From Zeus faber (Eukaryota > Chordata > Actinopteri > Zeiformes > Zeidae), in contig OY482859.1 of the NCBI GenBank assembly GCA_960531495.1, positions 30,955,481 to 31,019,480 of the forward strand: a stretch of DNA of 64,000 nt, read 5' to 3'. Positions 1 through 13,200 of the stretch are shown piece after piece. Every line of letters starts with the position of its first letter. The stretch's first letter is position 1. Under the pieces are notes generated by a model. It was not told where the DNA came from, searched no databases, and saw only the letters and a program-made list of their open reading frames with translations. Position numbers and translations under genes: made by a program.

Positions 1-3000
1 TGATGCACCTTACAAAGGTGACATCTTCCTGCTCTAAGAGCCTATGATAGTCTCTTAGCCTAGACATAGTCAATGTACATTTACCAAAATTCAAAAGATT
101 TCTGAGACTATGATGGGTAAGAATTGTCACTGGGTAACCCATAGTTACTGATGATGCTTATCATACATTAGATAAACTCCCACCATTGCTCTGTAGCACA
201 GTGGTAGCCTCAATTCTACTTCTGAATAGGCAGTAGAATAATACGAAACAGGTTGACAGGTTGGTTTGTCAGCCCTGTACCTGTGGGCTGACAAAGAACT
301 GCACATGCATATTTACCTCCCAGTGGATGTAGCCACATACAGCAAAAAGTTCTTAGAATAGTCTGGCAACGCTAGCGCTGGAGCTTCTTGTAACCTCTGT
401 TTGATTGTCTCTAATGCCATAAGACCTTCCTGCGTCCAGGTGAGGTTAAAATGGAATTGAGCATTCCCAGTCTCTTTTATCATGGCTCTCAAAGGCCCTG
501 TTAGGCAGGCATAATCTTCTACCCAGGCTGAAGAATATCCCGCAATGCCAAGAAATGTCATCATCTCTCTGACTGTTCTAGGCTTTGGTGCTGTTCGAAT
601 GGCTTCCAAATGACTCTCAGAGATGCGTCTGTGTCCATGGGTTATTGTTTGACCCAAATAAACGTCTTTTTCTTGACAATACTGTAGCTTCTTCTGAGAG
701 GCCTTGTATCCTTGTCTGCCAATAGCTGCAACAGTTTGATTGAGTCCTCATGGCACGTTTCCTTATCTGGTGAACAGATGACGATGTCATGCACATACTG
801 AATGACAGTTACTTTTCAAGATCTGATCAATCCCAGCCAAGTCATCCTGCAACACTTTATTGAAAATGTGAGGGCTATGTTTGAATCCTTGAAGGAGCCT
901 CTTGTACTTGAAGGTTTGTCCTTTGCTCCACACAAATTAACACTGTGAAGTGTGTAGCCTCTGGAGGTAATTTGGTCTAACAAGGTATGTGGATCTGGTA
1001 CATCAGCTGGAAAGTCCTCCACCACTTCATTTACCGCTCTTAAATCATGTACCAAGCGATAGGACTCATCTGGTTTCTTTAATGGCAATATAGGCGTATT
1101 ACTCTGAGGATCTGAACATATTTCCACTACACCTGCTTTTAACAGTCTTTCAATTTATGGTTCAATCCCTTTGATTGCCTCCTCCTTTAGTGGGTATTGG
1201 TTCTCCCAACGAGGTTTGGTTCCTGGTCGCAGTTCAACTCTCACCGGTTGGGCTGACTTCACAAGTCCAATGTCAGTGCTATGTCATGACCACAAACATT
1301 CTGGAATTTGTTGCAACATCTCCTCTCTCATCCTGTCTGAGTCCAATTTAGCACTGAACATTGACTCGTGTCATCTGTACCACTTGTGGTTGTCCTTGTC
1401 CTTGAGCTGAGATCATGATTCTCATGAACTTCTGTTCTTCATTTATCCAGATAGCAAGATTCTCCTTTATTGGTGCAAAAATGGCTTCCTCAACTTCTGC
1501 CATCATTTCTCCGATATGCTTCTGCTCAAATCCTTCAGCCACCATTAAAGTCACACGTGGCACACTTTTCTCATTGTCATGCTCCTCTCAAGATACTCAT
1601 AAGTGTTTATCCAAAATACTGAAGAAGTCTCGGTCTCTGGTGCCCAATAATTATTTGGGGTTAGACATCAGGTGGCATATCCACTAGACAGCCGTCAGGT
1701 GTACACCGTATTGTACAATTTACTTTTCCCAAGAGTGCACCAATTGGTCAGACATGGGGAGATGTATAGCATCTTCAAGCCAAACACAGGTGAAAGCTGC
1801 TCCGCCATCTGCCATTACTTCCAATGGTTTATCATTTATTTTCACCTCTATTTTTGGATCTTGCTCCGGCCCTGACACTATCAGTGTCATGACACCTCCC
1901 TTTCGAGTCTTCTGGGCACCCCTAGAAACCAGGTTCCCGACCCCTGTAAGGTTCGCCCGTCCCCTGGGTGGCCGTGGTTGTCCTCTGAAACCTCCTCTGA
2001 AGCCTCCTCTGCAGCCTCCTCTGAACCTGTAACAGTCACGAGCAAAGTGGCCTAGTTGTCCACAATTATGACACGCTTCTTGAGACTTGGAAATTTCCAA
2101 AATTTCCTTGACCCTCTTCCTCTCCATATTTGTGGTTGATCAAAAACTGGCTGTGGAAAGGAGACAGTGGGGACCACAGGTGGTTGAACCTGAATCTGCC
2201 CTTGATGTGGTAGTGGTGGTAATTGATTTGGTTGTGACTGGCTCTGCATAACCACAGCTTGTTTCCTTTCCTTCTTCTTACTATCCACCAATTGTATTTG
2301 GTTGAGTTTTCTGAGAGTCTCCTGTTCCTGTTCCTTCTGGTCATGCTCCTTTTTCCGATATAGATCCACTTGATGTGCTATGTGATCCGTATAAACACCT
2401 TTGTTCATGCTTCCAAGACTAACCGCTTCTGCCAGTTTGCTCCTCACTTGTAGAGGCAGCCCCTTCTGTATTTGGGCTCGGAGAATGGATTTCTCCGTTT
2501 GATTCAAATCTGGATCATTTCCTGTGACATTTCTTCACACTGGATGAGCCCTTAACACGTAAGCTCTTGGATTTTCCTTTGGGCCCAATGACTCAAAAAA
2601 GATATCCGGGTGTACGTTTGTTGGAAATGCATCTCTCAATGCTCTCCACATCCGACCTCTACTTGCAGCAAACAATTCTGGATCATACACCGCAGTTGCC
2701 ACATATCTGTTAAGGCCTGCCGCCTGCAGGATATCCTCCATCGCTGCGACTCCTATGAGGCTATCCAAAAGTCTCTTCATATCACCCATGGTGTTCCCAC
2801 CAAAACCTCTTCCAGCTTTGAGATCCACGGATGTGCTCCATCTTGAAGAGTGGGTAACTTTTCAAGTATGTTAGACATGTCTGTATTCTGCCAAGGCTTG
2901 TACTCTAAATTTTGTCCTTGAATTATCACTGGACACATTTTGTTGGGTCTCTTTCCTTTTCTTAGACGTAGTCCATACCTCAAAGTGTCTGGCTTTTGAG

Positions 3001-5237
3001 GCTTTTTCTTCTGAAATTTCTTCTCCGTTATTTGTAGTTCTTGTAATTGTTTTTCCAATACTTGTTGAAAGTCTGGACAGGTGGAGACACATAGGTCCTC
3101 AAGGCATTTGTCTATACTCCTCTCAATCTCTCTTAAAACCATCTGTCTGTCATCTCCTACCCCTGTACTGGCTGCTAACGGGAGAAAACAGGAAGGACCT
3201 TCTTTCTCCGATTCTTCATCAATTTCACCCTGTTCACTGTGTCGTCTGTTCCTGGAACCATTTTCCTCACTGGTCGATCTCCTTTTTTCTCCGCTTTAGC
3301 CAACATCCGTCTGACTGCTGGGTCGTATCCTCCAATAGCTTCGTCTGAATCACTCACAATCTCTTCTCCTATTTCCAGACTTCTGACTCGTTGTCTGCTT
3401 CCCAAACAGGTCCTTCTCTTTGTACTGTTGGAGCTCGGGTACATCTTTATGGTTGTTTTAGCCTTGCCCATCTCTATTATTTGCTCATCTTTGTAGAGAT
3501 AGTTTCCCTCCTGTGTAATCACTGGGAGCTGGGGATAAACATCGGTGAACTTCACCTCCTTCTCATAAGGCGGGGGCTTTTTTACAGATGCAGTATGTGA
3601 GAAGAGTGCCTTAATCTTCTCCATCAATTTTTCTGTTTCCTTATCATTTTTCTTTACTTCTTGTATACTCCATTCCCTTTTTTCTTTTGCGGCTTCGAAC
3701 AATTTCTGTCCCTCCTTTTCGAACAGCTGCAGAATGCCAACTTCTGTTTGTCTTTTCTCCGTGCGTCTCTTTCCTTTCTTACCTTTCTTTTGATTTATTT
3801 TATATGTGGACACAAGCACCTGCATTGTTTTAATCACATCTGGGTTAAGAGCTCCTTCAACTGGCCATGGTTGTTCAATGTCAGGCCAACGCTTGCTTCA
3901 TTTTCCTGATATTTTTGCAATATCTTTAATAAGGGCATTTTTCTTTCGTACTACATCAACAGGAGTGATTTCTTTTGTCATTTTAGTATCAATTTTTGAC
4001 ATCATAAAGACCCTCTTATTTTTTTTTTATTGTTAATCGAATCAAATTATTAAAAAAATTATTTATAAAGCACCGTGTAATCACACTCAACCAAAAACAA
4101 CTGAATTTACCAACCCCAAAGGAGATCAATAGCTTCCCACTTATGAAAGCAAATTCACTTGTTCATCATCTGATGCATCTGATCACAGACATTTATCTTA
4201 AATTATCAAAATTATATCAGTGTTCAATCTCAAAACAACCTTAATCAAGGTAAACCATACTCAGATAATTAAACCAATATTCACAGCACTCAACAGTATT
4301 TAAATCAAATCAGTTTTCCACAAGTGATCAATCAAATCAATAATACTCCATTAATTAGCCAAATGCCTTAATTTGTCAGTCCGTTGCCAAGTCTCCCACT
4401 AAATAATTGCAAATGTAGTATATGAAAAAGAACTACTGTAAGCCTATATGTGAAAACAAAACATGAACATGTGTCATTTATGACACATGTTCATTTATGT
4501 GTAATTTATGTAGGTTATAACTAGATGTATACACATATAGGTAAATGCAGGTGTCTATTGGTTCAGCCCTGTTTTTCCACTTTTCTCAAACTTTATTTTT
4601 CATCTTATTTCCTCTTTTAAGCCTTGAACATTTAACTCTTTTTCACTTCACTTTCATATTTTTCATCTTATTTCATATTAAGCCAATTCCCCTGGCCAGG
4701 GTCATTTCCTCTTTGTTTTTCTTACACAGATTTGACTATACTATATTTTCTTACGGCCAACTTTCACTTAGCAGCTAATGTACACATGTCTTACCATTAA
4801 GAAGATACGGGCTCTGTCTTCATTAATCTTGCATGGTTATTTAGCTACTTTTTGCTACTAGTTCTGCCATTCTACTATTACTTTTTACTTCAACTTAATT
4901 CTCTTTTAAAGTATTTCTTATTTCTCTTTGCTTTATTCTCTATTTCTCTTTTTCTTCATTTATTATTCTCTTATTCCCCTTATTTACGTATTTTACAACT
5001 TAATAAACCCAGATTTAGACGGAAACTCACTTCACACACAACACATCATCTCTCATTTCCGCACAATCCGCTCTTGTCAGTGCAGCCTACCTGCACAAAG
5101 CACTACCGCTTCACAGACCACACAGCAGCTTGTATTTGTGAGAGAACACTCACCCTGAGGTGTTTAAAGTGGTAACTTCGCTGAAGCTGACGGCAGTGGC
5201 AGGTGAGGCCCAACAGATCCTGTTCATGACGCCAATT
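1..5237 (-). mobile_element. Endogenous retrovirus fossil (epsilon/gamma-like), internal region
   Basis: Class I-type retrovirus remnant reading right to left. Recognisable parts from its 5' side: leader (about 4020-5235), gag with a charged N-terminal region and a PPPY late motif (about 3175-3960), capsid-like stretches (about 2450-3140), a CCHC zinc knuckle ([14 protein letters not shown], near 2060) followed by an Arg/Gly-rich tail, an aspartic-protease-like segment (about 1720-1850), and reverse transcriptase ending in the tether to RNase H (about 313-1290; LVHDLRAVNEV). It continues beyond the left edge, so the rest of pol, any env and the other LTR are not visible. A primer-binding-like site starting TGGCGTCATGAAC lies at about 5217-5234. 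The element is broken, with roughly half a dozen or more interruptions, and looks old. Family assignment rests on motif style only. Confidence 0.85.
4463..4494. repeat. Perfect 15-bp inverted repeat in the retroviral leader region
   Basis: ATGAACATGTGTCAT at 4463-4477 is followed by TT and its exact reverse complement at 4480-4494. It lies between gag and the LTR of the fossil element. Leader palindromes are known in retroviruses as dimer-forming sites; that role here is only inference. Confidence 0.8.
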
Positions 5238-5870
5238 TGTAGTTTCTTTGTTGTCGATGATGTGTTGATGAAGAAGGACTCTCCGCTGACACTGACTTGT
5301 TATAATATTACGTTTATTACAAGGAAGAATAGCATCAAACCAGACTTGCCATGAATGTCTGGGAGAGAACAGAATTCAAATGTATTCCCTCCCGAATGGA
5401 ACTAGGGAGTGTCCTTTATACTTGTACAGAGATAACGTAGCACATCTGATTCCAATCTATGGGTCACAGTTCAGTGCCTGACTGACATACATCTAAGCAC
5501 ATCCACCTCCCTTATCACTGGGGACCCTGGCAATGGGCTCTCTCTCTTGGGATGCCGGGGCCCTTCTTCACCCCAAACATTCCAGAGACCTCACTATCAA
5601 TAATGTTGTGGCTAGTATGAATGCTAGGGGGCCTCTGACTCCCCAGAATTGTTAAAATTGGTGCCATGTGCTTTGCGGACTTATGGTTTCTGCTGGGTGT
5701 AATCACTGGGTGCGAGTACTTAGCTTTTTCTTACACTGTTGGCCAAATATTTTTCCTGTTTTGTAAATACTTACACAAAGTATTTCCAGATCATACACAA
5801 TGATCTTCATCCACAAGCCAGTTGTCACACAGACAAAGAAAACAATTGCACAAAGCATGACAAAAAATGT
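5238..5870 (-). repeat. Long terminal repeat of the left-edge retrovirus fossil
   Basis: The boundary next to the primer-binding-like site fits an LTR in minus orientation: the plus strand begins TG at 5238, three bases beyond the TGG of the binding site. A second related stretch at about 33003-33345 shares long matching segments in the same order (for example GATGTGTTGATGAAGAAGGA and CCAGACTTGCCATG), which supports calling this a dispersed LTR. The far end near 5870 is uncertain because no matching copy defines it. Confidence 0.6.
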
Positions 5871-7229
5871 ATGGCTCCGTGTGCTTCTGCATTCTAAGTT
5901 TATTATATCATTAAAGATTCATCATTCTTACATCACTGATTGATTCTGGTTGTTTAGATTCATCTCTAATTTATTGTTAGTTGATGAAGTTTAGTCTTTC
6001 ATCATCTTTCATGTTTCATTTATTTTATTTTTGAGTGGACTATTCATTTCTTCAATTCATCATTTCAGTAATATTCAGCAGCTTTGCTTATTCATTTGCT
6101 GCAACCATCACTTTAATTTCCCGGGTGTAAACTGTGGAAAGGACATTGAAATACATTTAAAACTATAAAGAAAAAGAAAAAGCTACTTCCTGAAGAGGCT
6201 GATGTGATGCCAGGGTGTCTGATAAAGTCTACTGTAGCATTGTCTAGACTCTGGACTGTTCTACAGTAGATACACAGTAGTTGCTTCAATAATAACTACA
6301 GAGCAAAGTACTCTCTAGACTCTAGAGAGTGTTTTGCTCAGTAGTTATTGTTAGCGGAATTGCAACGGTGAGAAGGACAGCATCAGAACAAACAGCTGAG
6401 GCAGAGCAGTGCAGGGGCGTCACTAGGGGGGTGCGGACCGCGGGCAAAGTGACTGTTTCGGCAGAAATGTATCCATCTTTTTATAAAAATATCCCAGTAG
6501 TTAGTTTTAAAAACAAAATATATATTTATATAATATAATATTTTCTCATTATCCCAGCTTACATGTACTGTATATACAAGGCATACTGATACGAAATGCC
6601 TAATGAAGATGGAACGATTTCTGCTCCGCTGCAGGTCCCATTCCCCATTTCTCCACACAAAACAAATGTTTTAATTTTAGATTTATTTATCTTCCTCCTT
6701 TTCCTAATTGAAACAAACAAAAAAGCCCTGTGCTTCCCATGCGGCATCACACACGTCTCCTTATAGAACTATGTTCCATCAGCCACACAGCTCATTTCCT
6801 GTAATATGGAGGGACCAGAGGGACATCATCACAGAGTATGAGCTTCACTCCTATTTTTGCTGAGAAGGGCCAGGTGTCATACCACTGAAGAGCCTCACCA
6901 AGCTCTCCTGATGCAGAAGGAAACCGATGACTTACAATGCCAGATAGTTCATGTTCAAGTTCAAGAGACATGACACCCAGTGATTACACACAATAAGCTC
7001 CATAAGCTTTAAAAATACTAAAAATACTAAAATGTGTGCAATCAACACGAGGTGCTCGTGCAGGCGGCCGCAAGGGGCGGTGCCACAATCGCGATTCTGG
7101 GTTCTATAATTACATAATATAATTAATTGTCTGTGTTGTATTAAATATACATTTAGATAAGCCAACTTCCTGAAATTGTGAAGAAGTTGCAATAAGGGGA
7201 GGAAATGGAGGAATTTCAAGAGCCTAGCA
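5871..7229. other. Intergenic, no gene recognised
   Basis: AT-rich DNA with two palindromes (listed separately). Short GC-richer patches near 6410-6450 and 7050-7085 look like repeat fragments but I cannot name them. No reading frame resembles a known protein. Confidence 0.5.
6228..6352. repeat. Pair of adjacent palindromes
   Basis: A 10-bp perfect inverted repeat (TCTACTGTAG at 6228-6237, CTACAGTAGA at 6261-6270) sits beside a 65-base near-perfect palindrome: arms 6288-6319 and 6321-6352 match at 28 of 32 positions around one central base. The RNA or single strand would fold into a very tight hairpin. No transposon ends were recognised around it. Confidence 0.8.
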
Positions 7230-7582
7230 GATCACTTGAAAGTGCCAGCTGAGGGTCACAGGCAATTCACCAAAAAAAGGTGTACGCCCTAAATTAAATG
7301 GGTATGTCAATGCGTTCCATTGACGCACATTCCTCATTTTTCTGGACTGTTATCCGTGAATATTGCACATACTGTTACACTTTAGACAAAACATTTGCAC
7401 ATTACTGAACAAACTGTACAGCTTTATTTAAAAAAACAAAAAAAACAAAAACTTATTTTACATATTCTTATATATTTTACTAATTGTTTTACATTTATGT
7501 TTCATGTATGCACTGTACACCAGGACAAATTCCTGATACGTGTAAACTTACTTGGCAATAAAGACGATTCTGATTCTGATTT

Positions 7583-7584
<2 letters not shown>
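7230..7584 (+). mobile_element. LINE 3' end fragment (L2-like tail)
   Basis: The stretch ends with a typical fish LINE 3' tail: CCAGGACAAATTCCTGATA, then TTGGCAATAAAGACGATTCT and two TTCTGA-type units. No reverse transcriptase is left, so this is a short 5'-truncated copy. The left limit is approximate and the clade is a guess from the tail. Confidence 0.55.

Positions 7585-7616
<32 letters not shown>
7585..7616. repeat. (TA)n microsatellite
   Basis: About 15 TA units directly after the LINE tail. Confidence 0.95.
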
Positions 7617-7617
<1 letters not shown>

Positions 7618-9904
7618 AACACCTATTATTTATCTTCTTTGCGTATATTATTTGTGTGTGTTTTTTATATGTTTAAGTCTAGGATTCCTGAATTTACTTG
7701 TATGTGCAGTTGGTTAACTTTACACAAGCCGACTATAAAGGATTCATATTAATTCAAAAAGCAGGTTTGACAATGGATTATTTTGCTTTATGGATATATG
7801 GATATTGGCGTTGGAGCTACAGACACGGTTGAGGTCTCGTTAGAACCAGGATGTCACAGACAGCTCATCATTCAATTTTCATCCATATTGATCCACATTC
7901 AGAGCAGGAATTAATGAAAAATTGATAAAATTTTACTGGAAGTAGCCGAATGTTTCTGCATCGCCCACATACCAAGGTTCTAAAACTTCCGGTGGTCGAG
8001 CAAGATGAGTTTATGGAGTAAGACGCTTTGTGACATTATCATCAAATTTGCTACAGTATATATGTGCAGGTTGTGGCTACGAACGCACATTCGTACAGTG
8101 CAAGCTATGTAGTGTAGACTCCATCGCTCTGTAGTGTGTTGCAGTGTGAGTGTGTGTGTATCGCCTTACCTGCTTGGTATCGGCGGGGTGTTTCATTTGA
8201 TATTTTATCTTTTTAGCCCTTTATTTATATAAAACATTCTGTTCGCATCTAACCCAGTGTTAGATGCGGTGTTATGTCCCTCCTTATTTTGCAGCATTCG
8301 AGCCAGTCGTAACACACAAACTGTAGGAATCCAAAACAGTCCAAAATATATTCCGTGTTTGCTGACTCCATCCGCGACTGCGACAGAGTCAGGGTCGGCT
8401 CAGAAATACACATTTGAGCCGGTTGGTTTATCATGTTCAGGGCGTGAAGATAAGTTAAGATAAGTTTGGTTTCTGATACGTGTAGGAGGAGTTTGCTAAT
8501 ATGTAATATGTAGCGGTAACATGTATTTTGTAGTTTTCACCAGATTGGCGACGAGACCTGCCGGATTTCATTTAGGATCAGGTGCTTCTTTGCACACTGC
8601 AGAGAGGTCGGTAAAGTTAGGGAGTTTTAATATTACGTTACTTCCGATATGCATGAACTGAAAGGCACTTTCCTGTGTATCACTGTCTGTCTTGTCCTCG
8701 TCACCGTTACGATTTTTTTTTATTTTTGACAATGAGCTTAGCGTATGGAAGTGCCACTCCACTGGCTATGGACAGATCTCCTTCTCCTTCTAATTTTGGA
8801 ATTTTTAAATCATCTAATGTCGGGTATAGTGTCACATATGCAGTCTCAATTTCATCATCATTTGGAGGTTCGTGAGTAGGTTTCTTAATTATCGTTTATT
8901 TTTTGGGGGGGGCACATTGTGCAAGTAGTCTCGTTTACAGCGGCCAAATTAGTTTTGCTCTATTCCACTTTTACTGTGGTTTTCGACCCTGGGTGCTTCT
9001 TATCCAATAGGGGTTTACATTTAACCCATCCTGTATATGCATCTTGCATATATTGCATCCCATTTTGGATCTACAAGGCTTTCATTCACCACTCGGTTCA
9101 TTAGTCCCATTTTATAGACTGAAAGAGATCGTTCCTGAGGGATAAAGTGACTTCGACCAACCCGCGACATGATTGATAAATGGAGCTGTGTAATATCCGC
9201 CAATAGTATTATTATTGAATTGCACCGGTGTTTTGGGTAAAATGATATTGCTTTGGTTATTTTCTGATTTTGTCATGTCTGTCCTTGTTTTTAATTTAGT
9301 TACATTTGTTTTCGATGCATTTTGTTTATCAAGGCTCTTTTACTGCGGAACTGCCCCATTCTGTCTCCGATACAGATCCAACTCAAATCCAATTATTTCC
9401 TCAGATCCAATCCTATTTCTGAGAAACTTTGTTTCACTCAGTTATCTGAAATGGGCATTTCAGATAGGCCGAAGTTATTATAATGCAGTGCGCAAGAAGC
9501 CACTAGCATTCAGTTATGACGTCTTAAATCTTATCCATACAAAGCTCACAATAATCACAATTTGAGTGTGATTTAAACAAGTTCCAAACATGTTTCTAGG
9601 GAAACACCACTAGACGGCCAAATCCGCGGCCCAGCCACTATGAAGTCACAGGCTTCGCGGAATGGTTGGACAAAGGAATGGGTGTTTTTAGCGTAATACA
9701 CTGGTTTAAATCAGTCTTAGGATAGATAGTGGAAATGACCCTGTACACGATGGAAAAATGCAGACTGGAGTCTACTTCAGATCATATATTGAAATGGAAG
9801 AGTACAGACAGAGTGTTATCTCAGCAAGTACCTTGGCAAGGCATGGTTTATGCTCAGTAGCACTCCCGAGCATGTGGCAGTCAATTTAGAATGGTTCCGA
9901 TTTA
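7617..9904. other. Intergenic, no gene recognised
   Basis: No reading frame, RNA gene or transposon was recognised here. Confidence 0.5.
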
Positions 9905-9954
9905 TCATTATCATTATCTGTTGCTGAATTTGCGTATCCAGCTCTTTTGCGCAG

Positions 9955-10250
9955 AAAGTAAGAACATTTCTAAGTACATATTCATGAATGAGGCCCATAG
10001 AGCCTATATAGCTGGCAAGCATCATTCATATAGTTTCCCTACCAGGCAGCCTGAGGTCACCTCGGTCCAGATTCATGACCGCCTGCGGAGAACATCATAT
10101 CATCAGTCCATAGAGCGTCTTATCTTACCTGGTCAAGAAAGGACCTACAGGGGCCCTACGCCGACGATTACAAACGTTGTCCATGCTGACTCAAGAGAGA
10201 TCTCCTACCTGAGGAGAGATTTCCATTTCAGATCCTCGCTGACCACCTGA
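9955..10250 (+). CDS. Unidentified coding-looking stretch (possible terminal exon)
   Basis: I do not recognise this protein. After a possible splice acceptor (pyrimidine-rich TCTTTTGCGCAG ending at 9954) an open frame runs about 98 codons to a TGA at 10248-10250. The peptide is Arg/His/Tyr-rich (segments such as QPEVTSVQIHDRLRRTSY and GQERTYRGPTPTI) and its codon composition is less AT-biased than the flanks, which looks like real coding DNA. Against this, the sequence just before it (about 9905-10005), read on the minus strand (CCTCATTCATGAAT), resembles the ends of some Harbinger-type elements, so it could belong to a transposon. No partner exon was found nearby. Confidence 0.25.
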
Positions 10251-13200
10251 AGCTCGAGTAGGCCCCTCTCTTCACAAATTCATATACAGTAGCAACTCTC
10301 GGTATCCATTCTCAATGGAAGCTCTGAATAAACAGTATGGAAATATAATTTCCTCCAAAAAAAGGAGCAGGGTCCCCCTGAAGAGGTGACCGCGCGGTGA
10401 GTATGTGGAAGTTTAAATGAAGTGCTGAGAATAATAAACAGAAGGTGTTGTTCATGGTCACCGACAGAATGCACACACAGATTTAAAGGTGATTGACAAT
10501 CATTTTGCCGCACAGCAGGCCTATTGTCAGGGGCACAAACCAGGAGCCCTGAGCAACGGACAAAAAGTAATACTTTCACCCTTTGCTTCATCATCCAGAC
10601 AGATTCACATTGGGAGAAAGCCAAGCTGTTGTTTGGTCCGAGTTTGGGCTGCCATCTAGTGGAAGTCATTGGGTCTGAGCATTGTTAATGACCACAGTCT
10701 ATGAGGTCATTTTTACAGGGTGATCAGCAGAATCAATCTCCTACCAATGGCCTTGCCAAAAACCTTATCTGAACATCACTGGACCTTTCTGGAGGGTACT
10801 GGAGTGAATTGTGTGAAGTAGAGCGATTTTTTTTCTTGAATAACAGCACAATTCAGGAGTTTTATAACAGTATTTCAAGAAGGAGGTGTTGCAGGTGTTC
10901 TGAAGGCAAGAGGCGTATTCTTCTTATTAGGTTGTTGGCATTTAGATATTTCTGGGTGTAGAGGTACATAGACAGATCTAAACACATTTAAACACCAGAC
11001 AGATTTCCATAGAAATTGCACCACAGACCAGAAGCCGATCAGGACCAGAAGGTGGCAGCAATGCTGTGGAAGAGATGGAACCACCACAACTCCCCCACCT
11101 GCCAAGTCCACAATAGAGTGCCTTTCCAAGTGCAAAGCTGTTGTATTCATGCTTTCTGCTGACAATACTATATATCTACTGAAAACTCTTTTGGAATTGC
11201 TCATCCACCTTCTTCTAAATAGTCAGGAGATTGGAGAATGGGTGTACTGGCACAGAGTGCCACATGCTTCATAAAATTCACACTAGGTTGCGGTTTTAAA
11301 TTCGTCCAACAGCAATGACGTTCGTTGATCAGCACAGCAACACATTTTCTCTATCCTTCCATTCACAAATTATTCACTTTACAAGATGATATCATCATTC
11401 ATGGGGAGGGAATTCAATAGGAAATCTGCCACAAATGTCAACAAGCCACTTTAATCAGCGTGGAATTTCGGCTATTGTCCATGCGTGACAACATGAACAG
11501 CTCATTCATACTTGCAAAAAACAACAACTAGACAATATTGTGGAACGGAATATGTGAAACATTGTTTTTTGTTCTCTCTCTCTCTCAGTTATTTATCACC
11601 GTTCAGTAATTGGAAAAGTACCATCATTGAGTCTGAGTCATCATTGAGTCTGCGATTGTTTTGAATAATTCAAATTCAATTCAATTCATAAAAAGTTTTT
11701 TTTTCCCTTAACCCTAGTTAATATCCTATTTCAAGTTCAACGTTTGGTACAGAAGGTTGCCAGTAAGAAGCCGCACAATCAGCTGTTTCTAGTTTCTTAT
11801 GTTATCGTGGATATACAGGTACACGACAGAGAGCTCACTTGCATAAATGGAAGAGTTAATGAGATGAAGACTGTCTGAGTATACCGTAAGTTTTCAAGTG
11901 TTTTCAAAAAGAGAGATTTAACATTTTCTTTCAGGCTTTTAGGGCTTAAACATTTGCCCCATTGAACTGTGTTAACAGCGAGAAGCTCCAACAGAGTGGT
12001 AATGCATTCAGCAAGGGTGTGCTAGCAGCAGTTATAAATTACGAGAACCAATATTTTAAAGAGGCCTAGCCTAGAAAAACAGTGAACCTGTCCTTTAAGT
12101 ATAATAAACGTTTAGTATACTGATCAAGGATAACAAAAAACGCATCATTATGATGTCCTGTGGCCAGCAGAATCAAGTGAGATTCTAATGAGAAAGAATA
12201 TTGCGCACTCAATGTGGTTCCATAGTTATTTTTAGTTAGCAATTATAGATAATCATCATGATGCAACCATCTGCAATGTGTGCTGTACAACATATTGACA
12301 GCACATCACAAATAATTATATACTGTATTACCACATTGAGTGTTATCTTCATTTCAAATCTTGCTCAAAGATACCTACAACATTCACTCCACCGTCATTC
12401 CATGTTCATTTGAAAATTAACCATGTGCACTTAACTGATGTACTAAATTGTATTGCGGCGCCATTTCCAAATTTCTATTTGCTTGTGTGGATCGAGTTAA
12501 ATTATTCTCCGCTCATCACATCGTCACCTGGTGCCCTATACCGAATTGATCTTTGGGGCATCATTTGTCCACTGTGGATGTTTTTTATGCCAAAGCCATA
12601 TTTCACGGCCGAGCCAGTGGCCTAAGCGCTGTATGGACTGAACAGGTCACCCGATAATGAGGTCAGGGTGTGTATATCCTGGCAGAGGGTTCTGGGGCTG
12701 GCCAAACTCCAAAACAAAATAAACAATATGCAAATGTTAAAATATAGTTTGCAGAACATTCCCCTGCCATTACGGTGCCATCTCAAAACATTGTTTTGTT
12801 TTAGAATAGTGTTTGTGTGTGCGTGGTACGTGCGTGCGTGTGTGTGTGTGTGAGAGAGAGAGCGAGTGGAGTGTGTGTGTGTCCTAAAACAGCATATTGG
12901 ATGATGGCAGAATCACGTCAAAAACCCTGGAAACCCTCCGGTAAAAATGAATATAAATCATCTTTGAAGACTAACGGACCTCAACTATTTCTCTCTCTAC
13001 CAACATTGCTGATGAAAGCTTTGAAAGGACTTACATGGTCAGCCAAGCGTAGATCTGTGCTATCGCGAGGTCTCAACGGGCCCCCTGTTAACTCTATTAC
13101 GGCCTGTTTGTCTGGTCAGTCAATTTACGCAGCTGGACCATGAAACAAACATCTATTGTGGCTTAAGAACAAAACAAAATGATGAATGGATAAGAGTCTG

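Noticed and set aside
1171-3909. Plus-strand frames across the retroviral fossil
   Set aside because: Antisense shadows of gag and pol; no motifs of their own.
10280-11204. Minus-strand frames of 110-130 codons near 10.3-11.2 kb
   Set aside because: No family recognised, no neighbouring exons, and composition similar to surrounding intergenic DNA.
12817-13143. 108-codon plus-strand frame
   Set aside because: Begins in a GT/GA simple repeat and the rest has no recognisable motif or splice context.
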